From: Gammaproteobacteria bacterium
GTDB taxonomy: Bacteria; Pseudomonadota; Gammaproteobacteria; Xanthomonadales; SZUA-36
DNA: 64,000 nucleotides
Assembly: GCA_024279945.1 (NCBI GenBank)
Contig: JAJRRA010000045.1
Span: forward strand, 1-64,000
Reading direction: 5' to 3'
The notes beneath the pieces were generated by a model. The model saw only the letters and a list, made by a program, of their open reading frames with translations. It was not told the DNA's origin and searched no databases. The position numbers were made by a program, and so were the translations under genes. Numbering within the stretch: the first letter of the stretch is position 1; each line of letters begins with the position of its first letter. Shown here piece after piece: positions 16,276 to 25,600 of the stretch.

Positions 16276-17057
16276 AAATCTATTGCAACCAGGCACCACA
16301 CCAGATTGAAGCGGCCCGGATCTTTGACGAAGGCCTGGCCAGGCATGGAATCAAGGTACAGATCAAATCGCCACACGAACCACGCTGCGCTGACTTGGCT
16401 GTAGTGTGGGGGCACCGGTATACCTATCTCCACCAGAGGGATTACCTGGTGATGGAGTGTGGCTATATCGGTGACCGGATGCAGAACATCAGCCTCGGGT
16501 TTAACGGGCTCAATGGACGTGCTACTTTTCCGCGGCCGAACGGGGAAGACCGGGCCGGGCAATGGAAGCGTAAGCTGAAACATTTTCACTTTGGGCAATA
16601 CGTCCTGATCATGGGCCAATGCCCAGGTGATGCCAGCATTCCCGGACTTGATGTCGGGGTATGGGCTGAGGAAGCAGCGGTTGAGGTTCGGAAGCATGTC
16701 GGCCATGAGATCTATTTCAGACCGCACCCTCTACAGAATATCCAGACCAGCCTTCCTCAGAAAAGTGGGGATCTGGCTAACGCCCTGGCACACGCTCACC
16801 TGGTGGTTACCTACAACTCAAACAGTGGGGTGGATGCGATCCTGGCGGGTTGTCCGGTAGTTGCCTATGACCGGGGATCCATGGTCTATGACCTGGCCAG
16901 CCACGATGGTAGCTACAAAGTACCTGCTGACCGCGGAGACTGGCTCCAAAGAATTTCATATTGCCAATGGTCAAGGGATGAAATCCTGACCGGTAAAGCC
17001 TGGGAAGTGTTGTATGAGAGTTGGAAATCTACGCAATCGGATCACACTGCAGCCTAA
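16254..17057 (+). CDS. GT-B-like glycosyltransferase / capsule-polysaccharide-type protein
   Basis: A 267-aa protein. The C-terminal half (VVTYNSNSGVDAILAGCPVVAYDRGSM) matches the sugar-nucleotide-binding end of GT-B enzymes of the KpsC/KpsS capsule type. An HPL motif (FRPHPLQNI) precedes it. The N-terminal half is short compared with full GT-B enzymes. It is the third gene of the DUF115/methyltransferase/GT cassette, overlapping its neighbours on both sides. Donor and acceptor cannot be read from sequence. Confidence 0.65.
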   Translation: MGNATSIEIYCNQAPHQIEAARIFDEGLARHGIKVQIKSPHEPRCADLAVVWGHRYTYLHQRDYLVMECGYIGDRMQNISLGFNGLNGRATFPRPNGEDRAGQWKRKLKHFHFGQYVLIMGQCPGDASIPGLDVGVWAEEAAVEVRKHVGHEIYFRPHPLQNIQTSLPQKSGDLANALAHAHLVVTYNSNSGVDAILAGCPVVAYDRGSMVYDLASHDGSYKVPADRGDWLQRISYCQWSRDEILTGKAWEVLYESWKSTQSDHTAA

Positions 17058-17358
17058 GTCTGAAGTACAGGATTCGACCGGGGATCCGGTGAACACATGG
17101 GATACCGCCAACCAGGTCGAAGTCGCGGGATCCATTAAGGCACTGAACGGTCGGGAATTGATTGAGGCTCAGAAAATAGAATCCCAGGTCCTCTACACCA
17201 TCATGATTCGCAATACCTCTGATGTGTCCAGTGTGGATCATTCCTGGCGGGCCGTGAGTGGCGGGAAGAATTACGCAATCCATGCGGTAATTCCTCATGA
17301 CCAGAAAGGCCGCTGGCTTGCACTGCAGTGCTCCGAGGGGATCCAGGATAATGGCTAG
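17014..17358 (+). CDS. head closure / head-tail adaptor protein (SPP1 gp16-like)
   Basis: A 114-aa beta-barrel protein. MRVGNLRNRITLQ is the standard start of the family, followed by a WDTANQVEVAGSIKALNGREL block and a conserved C-terminal region. It seals the connector after packaging. It overlaps the preceding GT gene by 44 bases and the next gene start by 8 (ATGGCTAG). Confidence 0.85.
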   Translation: MRVGNLRNRITLQPKSEVQDSTGDPVNTWDTANQVEVAGSIKALNGRELIEAQKIESQVLYTIMIRNTSDVSSVDHSWRAVSGGKNYAIHAVIPHDQKGRWLALQCSEGIQDNG

Positions 17359-17793
17359 TCAGTCTGATCTGATCTGCGTAACACGATCAAGAAATTAAAA
17401 CAACTGCCTGGTCAACTTTCAGGAAAGGGCGGGGGCCCGATCCGGAAAGCGTTATTTCAAGCTGCCAAGGTAATCGAGCTTGAAGCGGAGCAGCGTGTTG
17501 TAAAAGTGACAGGCCGGGTTGAGAGTGCAATAAAGAAAGCCCGGGACCGGAATCCAAGATCATTGCCAGGCAGACCAGCTGAGGTCTATCACGTCGGCGT
17601 CAACATGGGAAAGATGTCTAAACCAAAGACCGCTTATTACTGGTGGTTTCTTGAAAATGGAACCGCCAAGATGGCCGCCCGGCCATTTCTACGGCCAGCC
17701 TTTGAATCCAAAAAACGAGAAGCCGTCCGGCGGTTTAGTGAAGTGCTGAAAAAAGACGTGGATAGGCTGGAACGAACAGGTGGCAGGCTGTGA
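17351..17793 (+). pseudogene. HK97 gp10-like tail-neck protein, frame broken by a 5-bp duplication
   Basis: ATG 17351 overlaps the previous stop and reads MASQSDL, then ends after 15 codons. Downstream, another frame reads LRNTIKKLKQLPGQLSGKGG...EAEQRVVKVTG and the usual gp10 C-terminus (YYWWFLENGTAKMAARPFLRPAF). A tandem TCTGA TCTGA at 17363-17372 explains the break: removing one 5-bp copy joins MASQSDL to RNTIKKL and gives about 145 aa, the usual family length. Without repair only 95 aa from GTG 17506 can be made. Confidence 0.8.
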
Positions 17794-18143
17794 CAGTAAA
17801 CACCACAATTTACGGCTTGTTGTCTGGAGCAAGCGACGTAGCTGCACTTGTTGGCACACGCATTATCCCGGGCGTCGCCAAAGAATCGACAGACGCCCCA
17901 CGGATCACCTACCAAACAATTTCAGACCTGCCATACAGCTTGTTGGCTGGCGGGAGTAACGGCAAGAAGGCCCGGGTCCAGGTGAACTGCTGGGCCACAA
18001 CCCGCAGCGGAGCTGATGATTTGGCAGCCAAAGCAAAAACTGCACTCGAGGCCAGCGGCTATATTGTTGGTGGTATCGATGATTATGACGCGGAGGCCCA
18101 GCTCCATGTCACTCGTTTTGACTGGAGCGTTATTACCTCCTGA
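17790..18143 (+). CDS. tail completion / tail terminator protein (DUF3168 family)
   Basis: A 117-aa protein from GTG 17790, overlapping the previous stop (GTGA). MTVNTTIYGLLSGASDVAALVGTRIIPG and the later LPYSLLAGG...VQVNCWA match the DUF3168/gp17-type neck protein that caps the tail tube. Length is normal. It follows the gp10-like gene as in HK97-type phages. Confidence 0.82.
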   Translation: MTVNTTIYGLLSGASDVAALVGTRIIPGVAKESTDAPRITYQTISDLPYSLLAGGSNGKKARVQVNCWATTRSGADDLAAKAKTALEASGYIVGGIDDYDAEAQLHVTRFDWSVITS

Positions 18144-18168
18144 GGACCGCAAATAGTTTCTTCACCTG

Positions 18169-18190
18169 CCAGCCTGACGGCTGGTGTTTT
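18169..18190 (+). terminator. hairpin before the tail tube gene
   Basis: 6-bp stem CCAGCC (18169-18174) / GGCTGG (18179-18184), TGAC loop, then TGTTTT. A modest terminator or attenuator separating neck genes from the tail tube gene. Confidence 0.5.
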
Positions 18191-18243
18191 GCCTCTGATG
18201 TATCGGGGGCCTTTTTACTACTTATCTATCGGAGGCATCAGCC

Positions 18244-18660
18244 ATGGCTGGATATATTGATACACAAGGCACCATTCTTAAAATAGGCGATAGTGGCAGT
18301 CCTGAAGCATTTACCACGATCCCCAACATTGTCGATATCGATGGCCCGTCTGCAGCGGCCACTGAAAAGGATGCCACAACCCTGGCGAGCACCGCAATCG
18401 AAAGCCGCCCGGGCCTGGTCGACTGGGGCAGCCTGAATCTTGAAATGATGTGGGATGAGCGTGACACAGTGCATGCTGGTATGCGCGCAGACTTCAATGC
18501 AAAGACTGTGCGGAACTTCCAACTCATCGATGCAGGATCACCTACAAAAACATACTCTAGCACCGGGTGGATCAAGACCCTGCCTGCGAACTATTCACTC
18601 AATGAATTAGTTCGGGCATCTGTTGAAATCCGCCTGACAGGCCCTCTGACGGTTGCCTGA
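18244..18660 (+). CDS. major tail tube protein
   Basis: A 138-aa beta-rich protein. The sequence begins MAGYIDTQGTILKIGD, with PNIVDIDGPSAAATEKDAT and later SLNLEMMWDERD and SSTGWIKTLPANYSLNELV. This is the pattern of siphovirus tail tube proteins of the lambda gpV/TP901-1 type. It has its own leader after a hairpin and a good binding site (CGGAGG), consistent with high expression. It is followed by the chaperone genes as in all long-tailed phages. Confidence 0.82.
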   Translation: MAGYIDTQGTILKIGDSGSPEAFTTIPNIVDIDGPSAAATEKDATTLASTAIESRPGLVDWGSLNLEMMWDERDTVHAGMRADFNAKTVRNFQLIDAGSPTKTYSSTGWIKTLPANYSLNELVRASVEIRLTGPLTVA

Positions 18661-18726
18661 TCCATAACAACGAACGGCCCGGACCCGGGCCATTACCCCT
18701 ACCTATAAAACTTAAAAGGTGAAGAC

Positions 18727-19083
18727 ATGCCAAATTTGAAAGATGCGTTAATGAGCCAGTTCTCTCTCGGTGTTGTTGAAAAAAACATTCCAGGCTTTGA
18801 CGATCCCGTGTTCATCAAAAAGCTGTCCTCAGCCGAAGTTGAGAATTTCGAAGTAGTCCGGATGAACGTGAAGACGGGCGCCCCGGATTTTTCCAAATAC
18901 CCGGGCACAAAGGCTGCGCTTATCTATCTTTGCCTGTGCGATGAAGATGGTGCCGCGATTTTTGATTCAGCAAAAGAGATCAACAGCAACATGAGTTCTG
19001 AGTTTGTTGACCTGGCACACCAGATTTGCCAGGAAGTAAATCACATGGGTGGCAAAGAAGAGGATGACGCCAGGGGAAACTGA
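18727..19083 (+). CDS. tail assembly chaperone, gpG-like
   Basis: A 118-aa acidic protein between tail tube and tape measure, the position of lambda gpG. It ends in an acidic stretch (GGKEEDDARGN). The last two sense codons plus the preceding base form G-GGA-AAC, a -1 slippery heptamer, directly before the TGA. It is expected to coat the tape measure during assembly and not to be in the virion. Start ATG 18727 follows AAAAGGTGAAG. Confidence 0.8.
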   Translation: MPNLKDALMSQFSLGVVEKNIPGFDDPVFIKKLSSAEVENFEVVRMNVKTGAPDFSKYPGTKAALIYLCLCDEDGAAIFDSAKEINSNMSSEFVDLAHQICQEVNHMGGKEEDDARGN

Positions 19084-19430
19084 TTCGGCATCCCAGCCTG
19101 GTAGCGGTTTTTGAAGTAGCCACCCAGCTTGGGATGCCAATAGGCGTGCTGGTTCAGTCCATGACCCAGTGGGAGTTAACGCACTGGCTTGCCCTCCAGG
19201 ACCTGTATCCCTCCGGTGAAAAGCGGGCGGACATGCGCATGGCCATACAAACCGCCGCGCTCGTCAACATCCACCTCCCTAAAAAATCCAAAGGTGTCAA
19301 GCCTGAAGACTACATGGTCCAGACCATGCTGGAAAAAGAAGCCGCCAAGAAATTGCGCGGATCTTCATCCGGTTTCGATAAAAAAGCCTTTTTTGCGCGC
19401 ATTGAAAGCATAGCCGTAAAGAGTACCTGA
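18727..19430 (+). CDS. gpGT fusion chaperone made by -1 programmed frameshift
   Basis: Slipping back one base at GGGAAAC (19074-19080) bypasses TGA 19081-19083 and continues ...GKLIRHPSLVAVFEVATQL into the frame that ends at 19430. That gives a G-T fusion of about 234 aa. The downstream frame is open from before the slip site to 19430, and the T part (WELTHWLALQDLYPSGEKR) has the look of lambda gpT-like domains. Dual products with a small frameshifted fraction are known for lambda-type tails. Confidence 0.8.
19074..19080 (+). promoter_or_regulatory. -1 ribosomal slippery heptamer GGGAAAC
   Basis: The heptamer is in the correct phase (G GGA AAC, X-XXY-YYZ) relative to the gpG-like frame, one codon before its stop. 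The -1 frame is the open T-like frame. No clear downstream pseudoknot was worked out by eye; lambda also lacks a strong one. Confidence 0.8.
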
Positions 19431-19431
19431 T

Positions 19432-21417
19432 ATGTCCCTCAGTAAACTGTCCATCGATCTTTCAGCCAACATCGCTAAGTTTGAATCTGATATGGGGCGG
19501 GCGGCACGGATTAGCCAAAAGCGCACCAAGCAGATGAAGCGTGATGCGAAGATTGCCGGCCGGGCGATCAGCGCTGCCTTTGTCGGTGTTGGTGTTGCCA
19601 TGGCGGCGATGGTCAAGCGCACAACGGCTGTGGCTGACCAAATGCAGAAGCTCAGTCTACGGACGGGGATCAGCACCAAGGCACTCAGTGAGTATAAGCA
19701 CGCTACAGAGCTGAGTGGCCTGTCATTTGAGCAGTGGACAAACGGTGTCAAACGTATGCAGCGGGCCTTGTCCGATGCGGATGTTGGGTTATCTACCCAG
19801 GTCCGGGCTTTTGATCGCCTGGGTATCTCCGTCGACGAACTGATGAAGCTCGAGCCTGATCAGCAGTTTGAGGCAATTGCCGAGGCAATGTCCGGCATGG
19901 AAAGCGCCACGTTGAAAAGTGCGACAGCTCAAGAGATATTCGGCCGTGCGGGTACTGAAATGCTCTCCATGATGGCGAACGGAAGGAAGGGTATACAGGA
20001 AATGCGTAAGGAGGCCGAGCGGTTTGGCTTGTCCATCGGCCAGGACTTTGCAGATAAGGCGGCACTCTTCAACGACAACATGACCCGCTTCGGTGCTCAG
20101 TTCGAGGCCATGCAGCTCCAGTTGGTTGGGGGACTGCTGCCGGCACTGATTCAGATCCAGGAACATTTCCTGAGTTCTGGAACCGCAGCATCTGATGCTG
20201 CGGATGCTGGTGAGGAATTTGGAGCATTTCTTAAAGGCGTATTGGCTGTCCTAATCGTCGCAAAAAACGCAACCTATGCCTTTACTAAAGCTCTCGTTGG
20301 TCTTTCGTCGCTTATATTTAATTCCTTTAAGGCTGTCCTGGCGCCATTATCTGGTGCAATTAATTCGATTGTTACGGCGATGGAGGATCTTAGCCAAGGC
20401 AACTTCAAGGCTGCTGCCGCTTCGATTGGACGTATGGGTCGGCTAATCGGGTCCGATTGGTCAGAAGCCCAACGTAATGTTGAAACAGCGGTCGGGTTCA
20501 TAGCTGATGAAGCATTTGGCGACCTGACAAACGGGTTATCAGAGGCGCAGGAACTCTTGGCGAGTACCGGCGAAAGTTTCAGCAAACTCACCGGGCCAGC
20601 TGAAGAAGCAAGCAATGACATCACCCTTGTATTCGCGACGCTGGACGAGCGGACGGGGGAATTCACCGGTCGGATCAAGGCCGTCAAAGATAGCCTGACT
20701 ACGTCGTTTGCCGATCTGGATGCTATTGGCGAGTTTGAGGCCAGCCTGCAGTCGTTGCTCGATACGCTCTATCCGGTCCAGGCCGCTGGCAGGGCGCTTG
20801 GTGATGATCTGGCGCTCCTGACCAAAGCCTATGAGGGTGGATCCATCAGCCTGGCTCAGTACCAGGATGCCGTTACCAGGGCGACGGCTGCGTTCAACGG
20901 ATCGGAGGCGGTGGTCGACGCCATGGAGGATGTCAATCGATCGGCTACTAGTGCCTTTACATCATTCCTGGACAACACACAATCAGCCAAAGCAGCGTTC
21001 AAGGACTTCGCTGACAGCATTACGCAGATGGCTATTAAGCTGTTCGCACAGAAGGCTATCATGGCACTGTTCGGTGGCATGGGCGGTGGGGGAGGCGGCC
21101 TCGGTGGCATCGTCAGTTCCATCTTCGGTGGTGGGCTGGCGACTGGTGGAACAGCAATGCCAGGGAAACTCTACGAGGTTAATGAAAAGGTCCCGGAAAT
21201 ATTTGACACCGGAACCAAGCAATTCATGATGACTCCGTCTGGTGGTGGCAAGGTCACTCCTATGGGGTTGGCTGCCGGCACCGGTGGCAACAACGTCACA
21301 GTCCATATCGACGCCCGTGAATCGGATAATCCAGGTCGACTTCTTGCTCTGATTCCAATCATTCAATCACAAGTCGAGCAAAGCCTCACGTTGAAATTAC
21401 GGAGGGGCTATCTGTGA
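19432..21417 (+). CDS. tail tape measure protein
   Basis: A 661-aa protein. The N-terminal region is helical and basic (MSLSKLSIDLSANIAKFESDMGRA), with a hydrophobic helix at about 48-62. The middle part is alanine- and glutamate-rich coiled coil with hydrophobic segments (about 265-300). The C-terminal region is Gly-rich (GGMGGGGGGLGGIVSSIFGGG) and ends in a small domain. At roughly 0.15 nm per residue the tail would be near 100 nm. The ATG is 1 base after the gpT stop. Confidence 0.9.
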   Translation: MSLSKLSIDLSANIAKFESDMGRAARISQKRTKQMKRDAKIAGRAISAAFVGVGVAMAAMVKRTTAVADQMQKLSLRTGISTKALSEYKHATELSGLSFEQWTNGVKRMQRALSDADVGLSTQVRAFDRLGISVDELMKLEPDQQFEAIAEAMSGMESATLKSATAQEIFGRAGTEMLSMMANGRKGIQEMRKEAERFGLSIGQDFADKAALFNDNMTRFGAQFEAMQLQLVGGLLPALIQIQEHFLSSGTAASDAADAGEEFGAFLKGVLAVLIVAKNATYAFTKALVGLSSLIFNSFKAVLAPLSGAINSIVTAMEDLSQGNFKAAAASIGRMGRLIGSDWSEAQRNVETAVGFIADEAFGDLTNGLSEAQELLASTGESFSKLTGPAEEASNDITLVFATLDERTGEFTGRIKAVKDSLTTSFADLDAIGEFEASLQSLLDTLYPVQAAGRALGDDLALLTKAYEGGSISLAQYQDAVTRATAAFNGSEAVVDAMEDVNRSATSAFTSFLDNTQSAKAAFKDFADSITQMAIKLFAQKAIMALFGGMGGGGGGLGGIVSSIFGGGLATGGTAMPGKLYEVNEKVPEIFDTGTKQFMMTPSGGGKVTPMGLAAGTGGNNVTVHIDARESDNPGRLLALIPIIQSQVEQSLTLKLRRGYL

Positions 21418-22007
21418 CTGACTATTCCTGGCCCTCATCTATTACACCCGCCACCGATAATCTGACCTGGTTGGACAATACTGTCGTGTTTCGCTCGAAG
21501 CTGGGCGGAACCATACGTACGGAGTCAAGGCCTGGAGGCCGGTGGTTTCTGTCTCTGGCTATGGAGTTGGAAAACTCTGTAGACTTGGGTTTGCTTGAGG
21601 CCTTTTTGTTTCGCCTCAATGGCGCTGAAAACAGAGCTGTTATTAAGGATTTCTCCTATGCGCGCAACGGACCAGGTGGTGGATCCCCATTGGTCAATGG
21701 CGCCAGTCAAACCGGCAAGTCTTTAATAACAGATGGCTGGACGCCAAGCACAAAAGTTCTTTATGCCGGGGACAGAATCGGGATATCCAACCAGATGATC
21801 CCTCTTGCATCTGATGCAACTTCTAATGCGTCTGGCCAGGTCACCCTATCGCTAACTCACTCTATCCGTACGGCCCCCGCCAACAATGCTGCTATAGAAA
21901 TATCTAACCCAACCGCACGTTACATCCTTGTTAATAAGGCATCATTTGCGGCCTCTCCTGGCGTTGACAAGGTTGTGTTGGCCGAGTTCGAGGAAGCGAT
22001 CCCCTAA
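21414..22007 (+). CDS. distal/minor tail protein
   Basis: A 197-aa protein starting with GTG 21414 (overlap of 4 with the tape measure stop). It contains WPSSITPATDNLTWLDNTVVF, RPGGRWFLSL, LEAFLFRLNG and GGGSPLVNGASQTG, a pattern seen in a family of phage proteins right after the tape measure gene. They are probably baseplate or tail-tip proteins like lambda gpM. The role is by position and pattern. Confidence 0.7.
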   Translation: MTDYSWPSSITPATDNLTWLDNTVVFRSKLGGTIRTESRPGGRWFLSLAMELENSVDLGLLEAFLFRLNGAENRAVIKDFSYARNGPGGGSPLVNGASQTGKSLITDGWTPSTKVLYAGDRIGISNQMIPLASDATSNASGQVTLSLTHSIRTAPANNAAIEISNPTARYILVNKASFAASPGVDKVVLAEFEEAIP

Positions 22008-22636
22008 TGGTTTCCGCTCTGAACAAGGCGGAACTCGAGTCCGCTCACTCCCGCCGCATCTATTTTATCTATCTGAATTTTGCGGTGTCGCCGTTTTATG
22101 CCTGCACGGGTGATCGCGATTACGTCTGGAACAGCATTACCTGGAATGGTGTTGGTGATATTTCTGGTATATCAGATATAGCTGACGCCGCAGATTCAGC
22201 AGCCAGGCCGGTAACTATTACATTGACCGGCGTTGACGCCTATGTCACTGATCCAATCCAAAGCAGGACCAATTATAAGGGCCGGGCTGCAATGATCTAC
22301 AGGGGGTTTTTGGACAGCAATGATGATCTGGTAGATACTCCCGAAACCAGATTTTCCGGACTCATGGACGTTGGCACCATGATTCGCGATGAAAACTATG
22401 TGGCTCAAATTGTCTGTGAGCCGATTGCCGCCCGGTATCTCCGGGCCCACATATCACGCTATTCAGATGAAGACCACCAATTACGTAACCCTGGTGACAA
22501 ATTCTACGAGTTTCAGCCGCAGATGGAGGCGAAGGATGTGACCTGGGGCGGTAAGCGAATCTCCCCAGCGGCCGGATGGAGTGGAGGCAGCGGCGGGCCA
22601 ATCGGGCCCGGCCGCGGTTTCAGGCGTATATTCTGA
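22007..22636 (+). CDS. tail tip assembly protein (gpL-like position)
   Basis: A 209-aa protein overlapping the previous stop (TAATG) and the next start (TGATG). Sequence such as IYFIYLNFAVSPFYACTGDRDYVWNSITWNGVGDI and VTITLTGVDAYV is typical of phage tail proteins around the tip with a beta-sandwich. The C-terminal end is Gly/Pro-rich and low-complexity (GWSGGSGGPIGPGRG). Role inferred from order after the tape measure. Confidence 0.65.
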   Translation: MVSALNKAELESAHSRRIYFIYLNFAVSPFYACTGDRDYVWNSITWNGVGDISGISDIADAADSAARPVTITLTGVDAYVTDPIQSRTNYKGRAAMIYRGFLDSNDDLVDTPETRFSGLMDVGTMIRDENYVAQIVCEPIAARYLRAHISRYSDEDHQLRNPGDKFYEFQPQMEAKDVTWGGKRISPAAGWSGGSGGPIGPGRGFRRIF

Positions 22637-25600
22637 TGGGCTTGTTCAAGAAATTAATCGGTATCGCGGTTGGTGTTGGCCTGCTATTTGTACCGGGAAT
22701 GCAATTGGCTGGCGTCGGCCTGATCATGGGCAGTGTATCAGCCATGCTGATTAAAACGCCTGGTGCAGCTCGGCGGCTGCAAGAGCAAAGTGTGATGGTT
22801 CGCTCTTCGGTCAAAGCCCAGGAGATCCTCTACGGCGAAGATCGTAAATCTGGAGTGGTTGTTTACTTCGACACCAGCGGATCAGAAAATGAATATCTCT
22901 GGTTTGTTATCGCAGTTGTAGAACATGAGATCGACAGCTACACGACCCTCTGGTTCGATGATGCACCGATCGATATCGCGACTGAGATTGATGTCAGCGG
23001 GTTTGTTACACTTGCGAAATATGTCGACGCTGACGGTACTCAGTTAGTCAAGACGGGATTCTACACAGGGGCCGCGTCACAGACTGCTGATGCTGATCTT
23101 GTTGCCGCATTTACCGACTGGACTACCAGCCACAATGGCCACAATGTTGCTTATTTTTGGGTGCGGCTGCAGCTGGATAAATCGGACGGCGGCACAGACC
23201 CCGATTTGCCGGAAGCTAACGTGTGGGCTAAGGGTTACCCCAGATCCATAGCGGTAACCGCCAAGGGCAAAAAGATTTATGATCCGCGTCTGGATGACCT
23301 CAACGGTGGAACTGGCTCCCACCGAGTCGATACAGAGTCCACATGGGAGTGGTCGGACAACCCTGTTCTGATCCGCACCGATTACCTCCGGTCAAGCCGG
23401 TTTGGGCCATCGCCACCGCTGATATCATCTGATATCGACTGGCCGACCGTTATTGCGCATGCCGACATCTGTGATGAACTGGTGTCTATACCAGGATCTA
23501 CGACACAGAAACGCTATCAGTTTAATGGCGTTGTCGAGGTTTCGGGTACTCCGAAATCAATACTTGAGTCAATGCAGTCTGCTGATCATGGTGTGACGTT
23601 AACCCTGACCTCTGGAGTCGAAGTCCGGGTGGGCGTGTGGGAGACATCGTCGCACACGATTGATGATACTTGGTTGGCCGGGACATACACATTTACGTCA
23701 GCGGTCGCGATGGACAATGCTTATAATGCTGTTCGTGGACAGTTCTTGTCAGCGGCCGATGACTACGCTCTTATCGAGTTTCAACCACAAACGTCAGCAG
23801 CTTATGAGACCGAGGACGGCGTAGGGCGAGTATTTCAGGATGTTGTTCTGCCATTCACCAATGAGGAATATGCTGCCCAGCGCCTGGCGATCATTGAACT
23901 GAAAAAATCACGGCAGCAGAAGTCTGTCCAGATTCAATGCAATTACCGGGCTGAGTTGGTTTCTCTCTATCAGATTGTTACGCTTGATTTGCCCGGCTTC
24001 TCTCTGGATACATTTCGCGTAATCGGTATCAGTTCCAACATGATGGACGGCATAACTACCCTGCATCTGCGCGAAGAGGTGGCCACTGACTGGACCTACG
24101 ACGTTGCCGATCTGGCCACTCCACCAGTTATCCCCTCGATTATCCGTAGTGATGATGGGGTTCCGCCACCTACTGGTCTTACCACGGCCTCCGGTCCGGA
24201 CGGGATCTGGTTAACCTGGACATCACCCAGCATGCAGAACGTCCTGCAGCTGGAGATCTACGCATCAGCAACGAACGATCGCAGCACTGCGTCTTTTGTA
24301 TCGGCTGAGTTCGGCGAAACCTATTTCCACCAGCTCCCCGTTGGAACTGTCAGGTACTACTGGATCCTGGCCCGCGGCAGGAATGGCCTGGTGTCTACGT
24401 GGCATCCGACAGGTGCAACATCAGGAGTTTCTGGTACGGCTGGCGGTGAAAATGTTGTTTATTACATCAAACCGCTGTCCGGAACTGCGATTAAAAATGG
24501 GTCAGGAACGCTGACCATTGAGGCTCATAAAATCAGTGGTGGGGTGGATGCCATTTTATCGGCTGGCACCATCAAGCTGTATGACCCCAGCAACCTCGTG
24601 GTTACCGCGGCGAATGGGTATGTGACCGGATCGGACGGGTATACCGGAATCCTGGATTCCGGCGACATCTCAGGAGCCAAGATAATCACGCTGAAAGATG
24701 GTATTGGTGGTACTGCCCTGGATACGGTGTCTCTGGTCGACATCGCAGATGGAGGAGCTGGCTCCGATGCGGTCTATGGATATATCGAAGCATCCAATAC
24801 TCTGGCCTGGACCCGGGCGATCAACGCGGGATTATGGACTCCTGCATCTCTGACCACGGATCTCGATGTCACCTTCGTTCAGGGTGGTATTGAAGTCGCC
24901 CGGATTGCTAGGCGGATTACCCTGACATCAAGCACTGGTGTATTAAACGTAACAACAACGACCCACAAAAATGGCGACCTGAATACGGCACGGGTCACAG
25001 TAAGCAATTCAGGTGCAGGCTCCACAGCCCTTACATCACAATATGATTATTCGTACGGTGGTGACGCTGCATCCGTTGCCGAGACGGTTAGTTCAGCTCA
25101 GGGAGGCAGTGATGGGGCAACTGGCGCATCAGGTGTTGATGGCATGACGTTTGTACTCAGTAATGCCGCGCACACAATCCCCACTGACTCCGCCGGAAAT
25201 AACGGCGATTACACCGGATCCGGAACTACGATCAGGGTTTACGAAGGCGCGACAGAATTAAACTATGACGGCATAGGGACCTCTGCTAGCACGTGGAAAA
25301 TCGGCACGATTGTCGATACCAACATCACAGTAGGCACCACCACCGACAGCGGAGCGTACGCAACAATCGGCGTTGCCAGTGCAATGACCGCAGACACCGC
25401 TTCGATTGATTACCCGATTTCTGGCAAACGCGCTGACGGCACTGCATTTAGCATCACTCTCACCCAGACGTTTGCGAAAGCAAAAGCGGGCAGCACTGGC
25501 GGAGGAACCAGCAACCCGGTACAACTGACCGGCGGTACTGTTTCCGACAGCAGCTTGACACCAACAGATGCACGGGCCGAGTGGGGTTTGTACGGAGACG

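Noticed and set aside
18670-18700. GC-rich inverted repeat GGCCCGG...CCGGGCC after the tail tube gene
   Set aside because: Short, without T tract; could be chance in GC-rich sequence, so not called a terminator.
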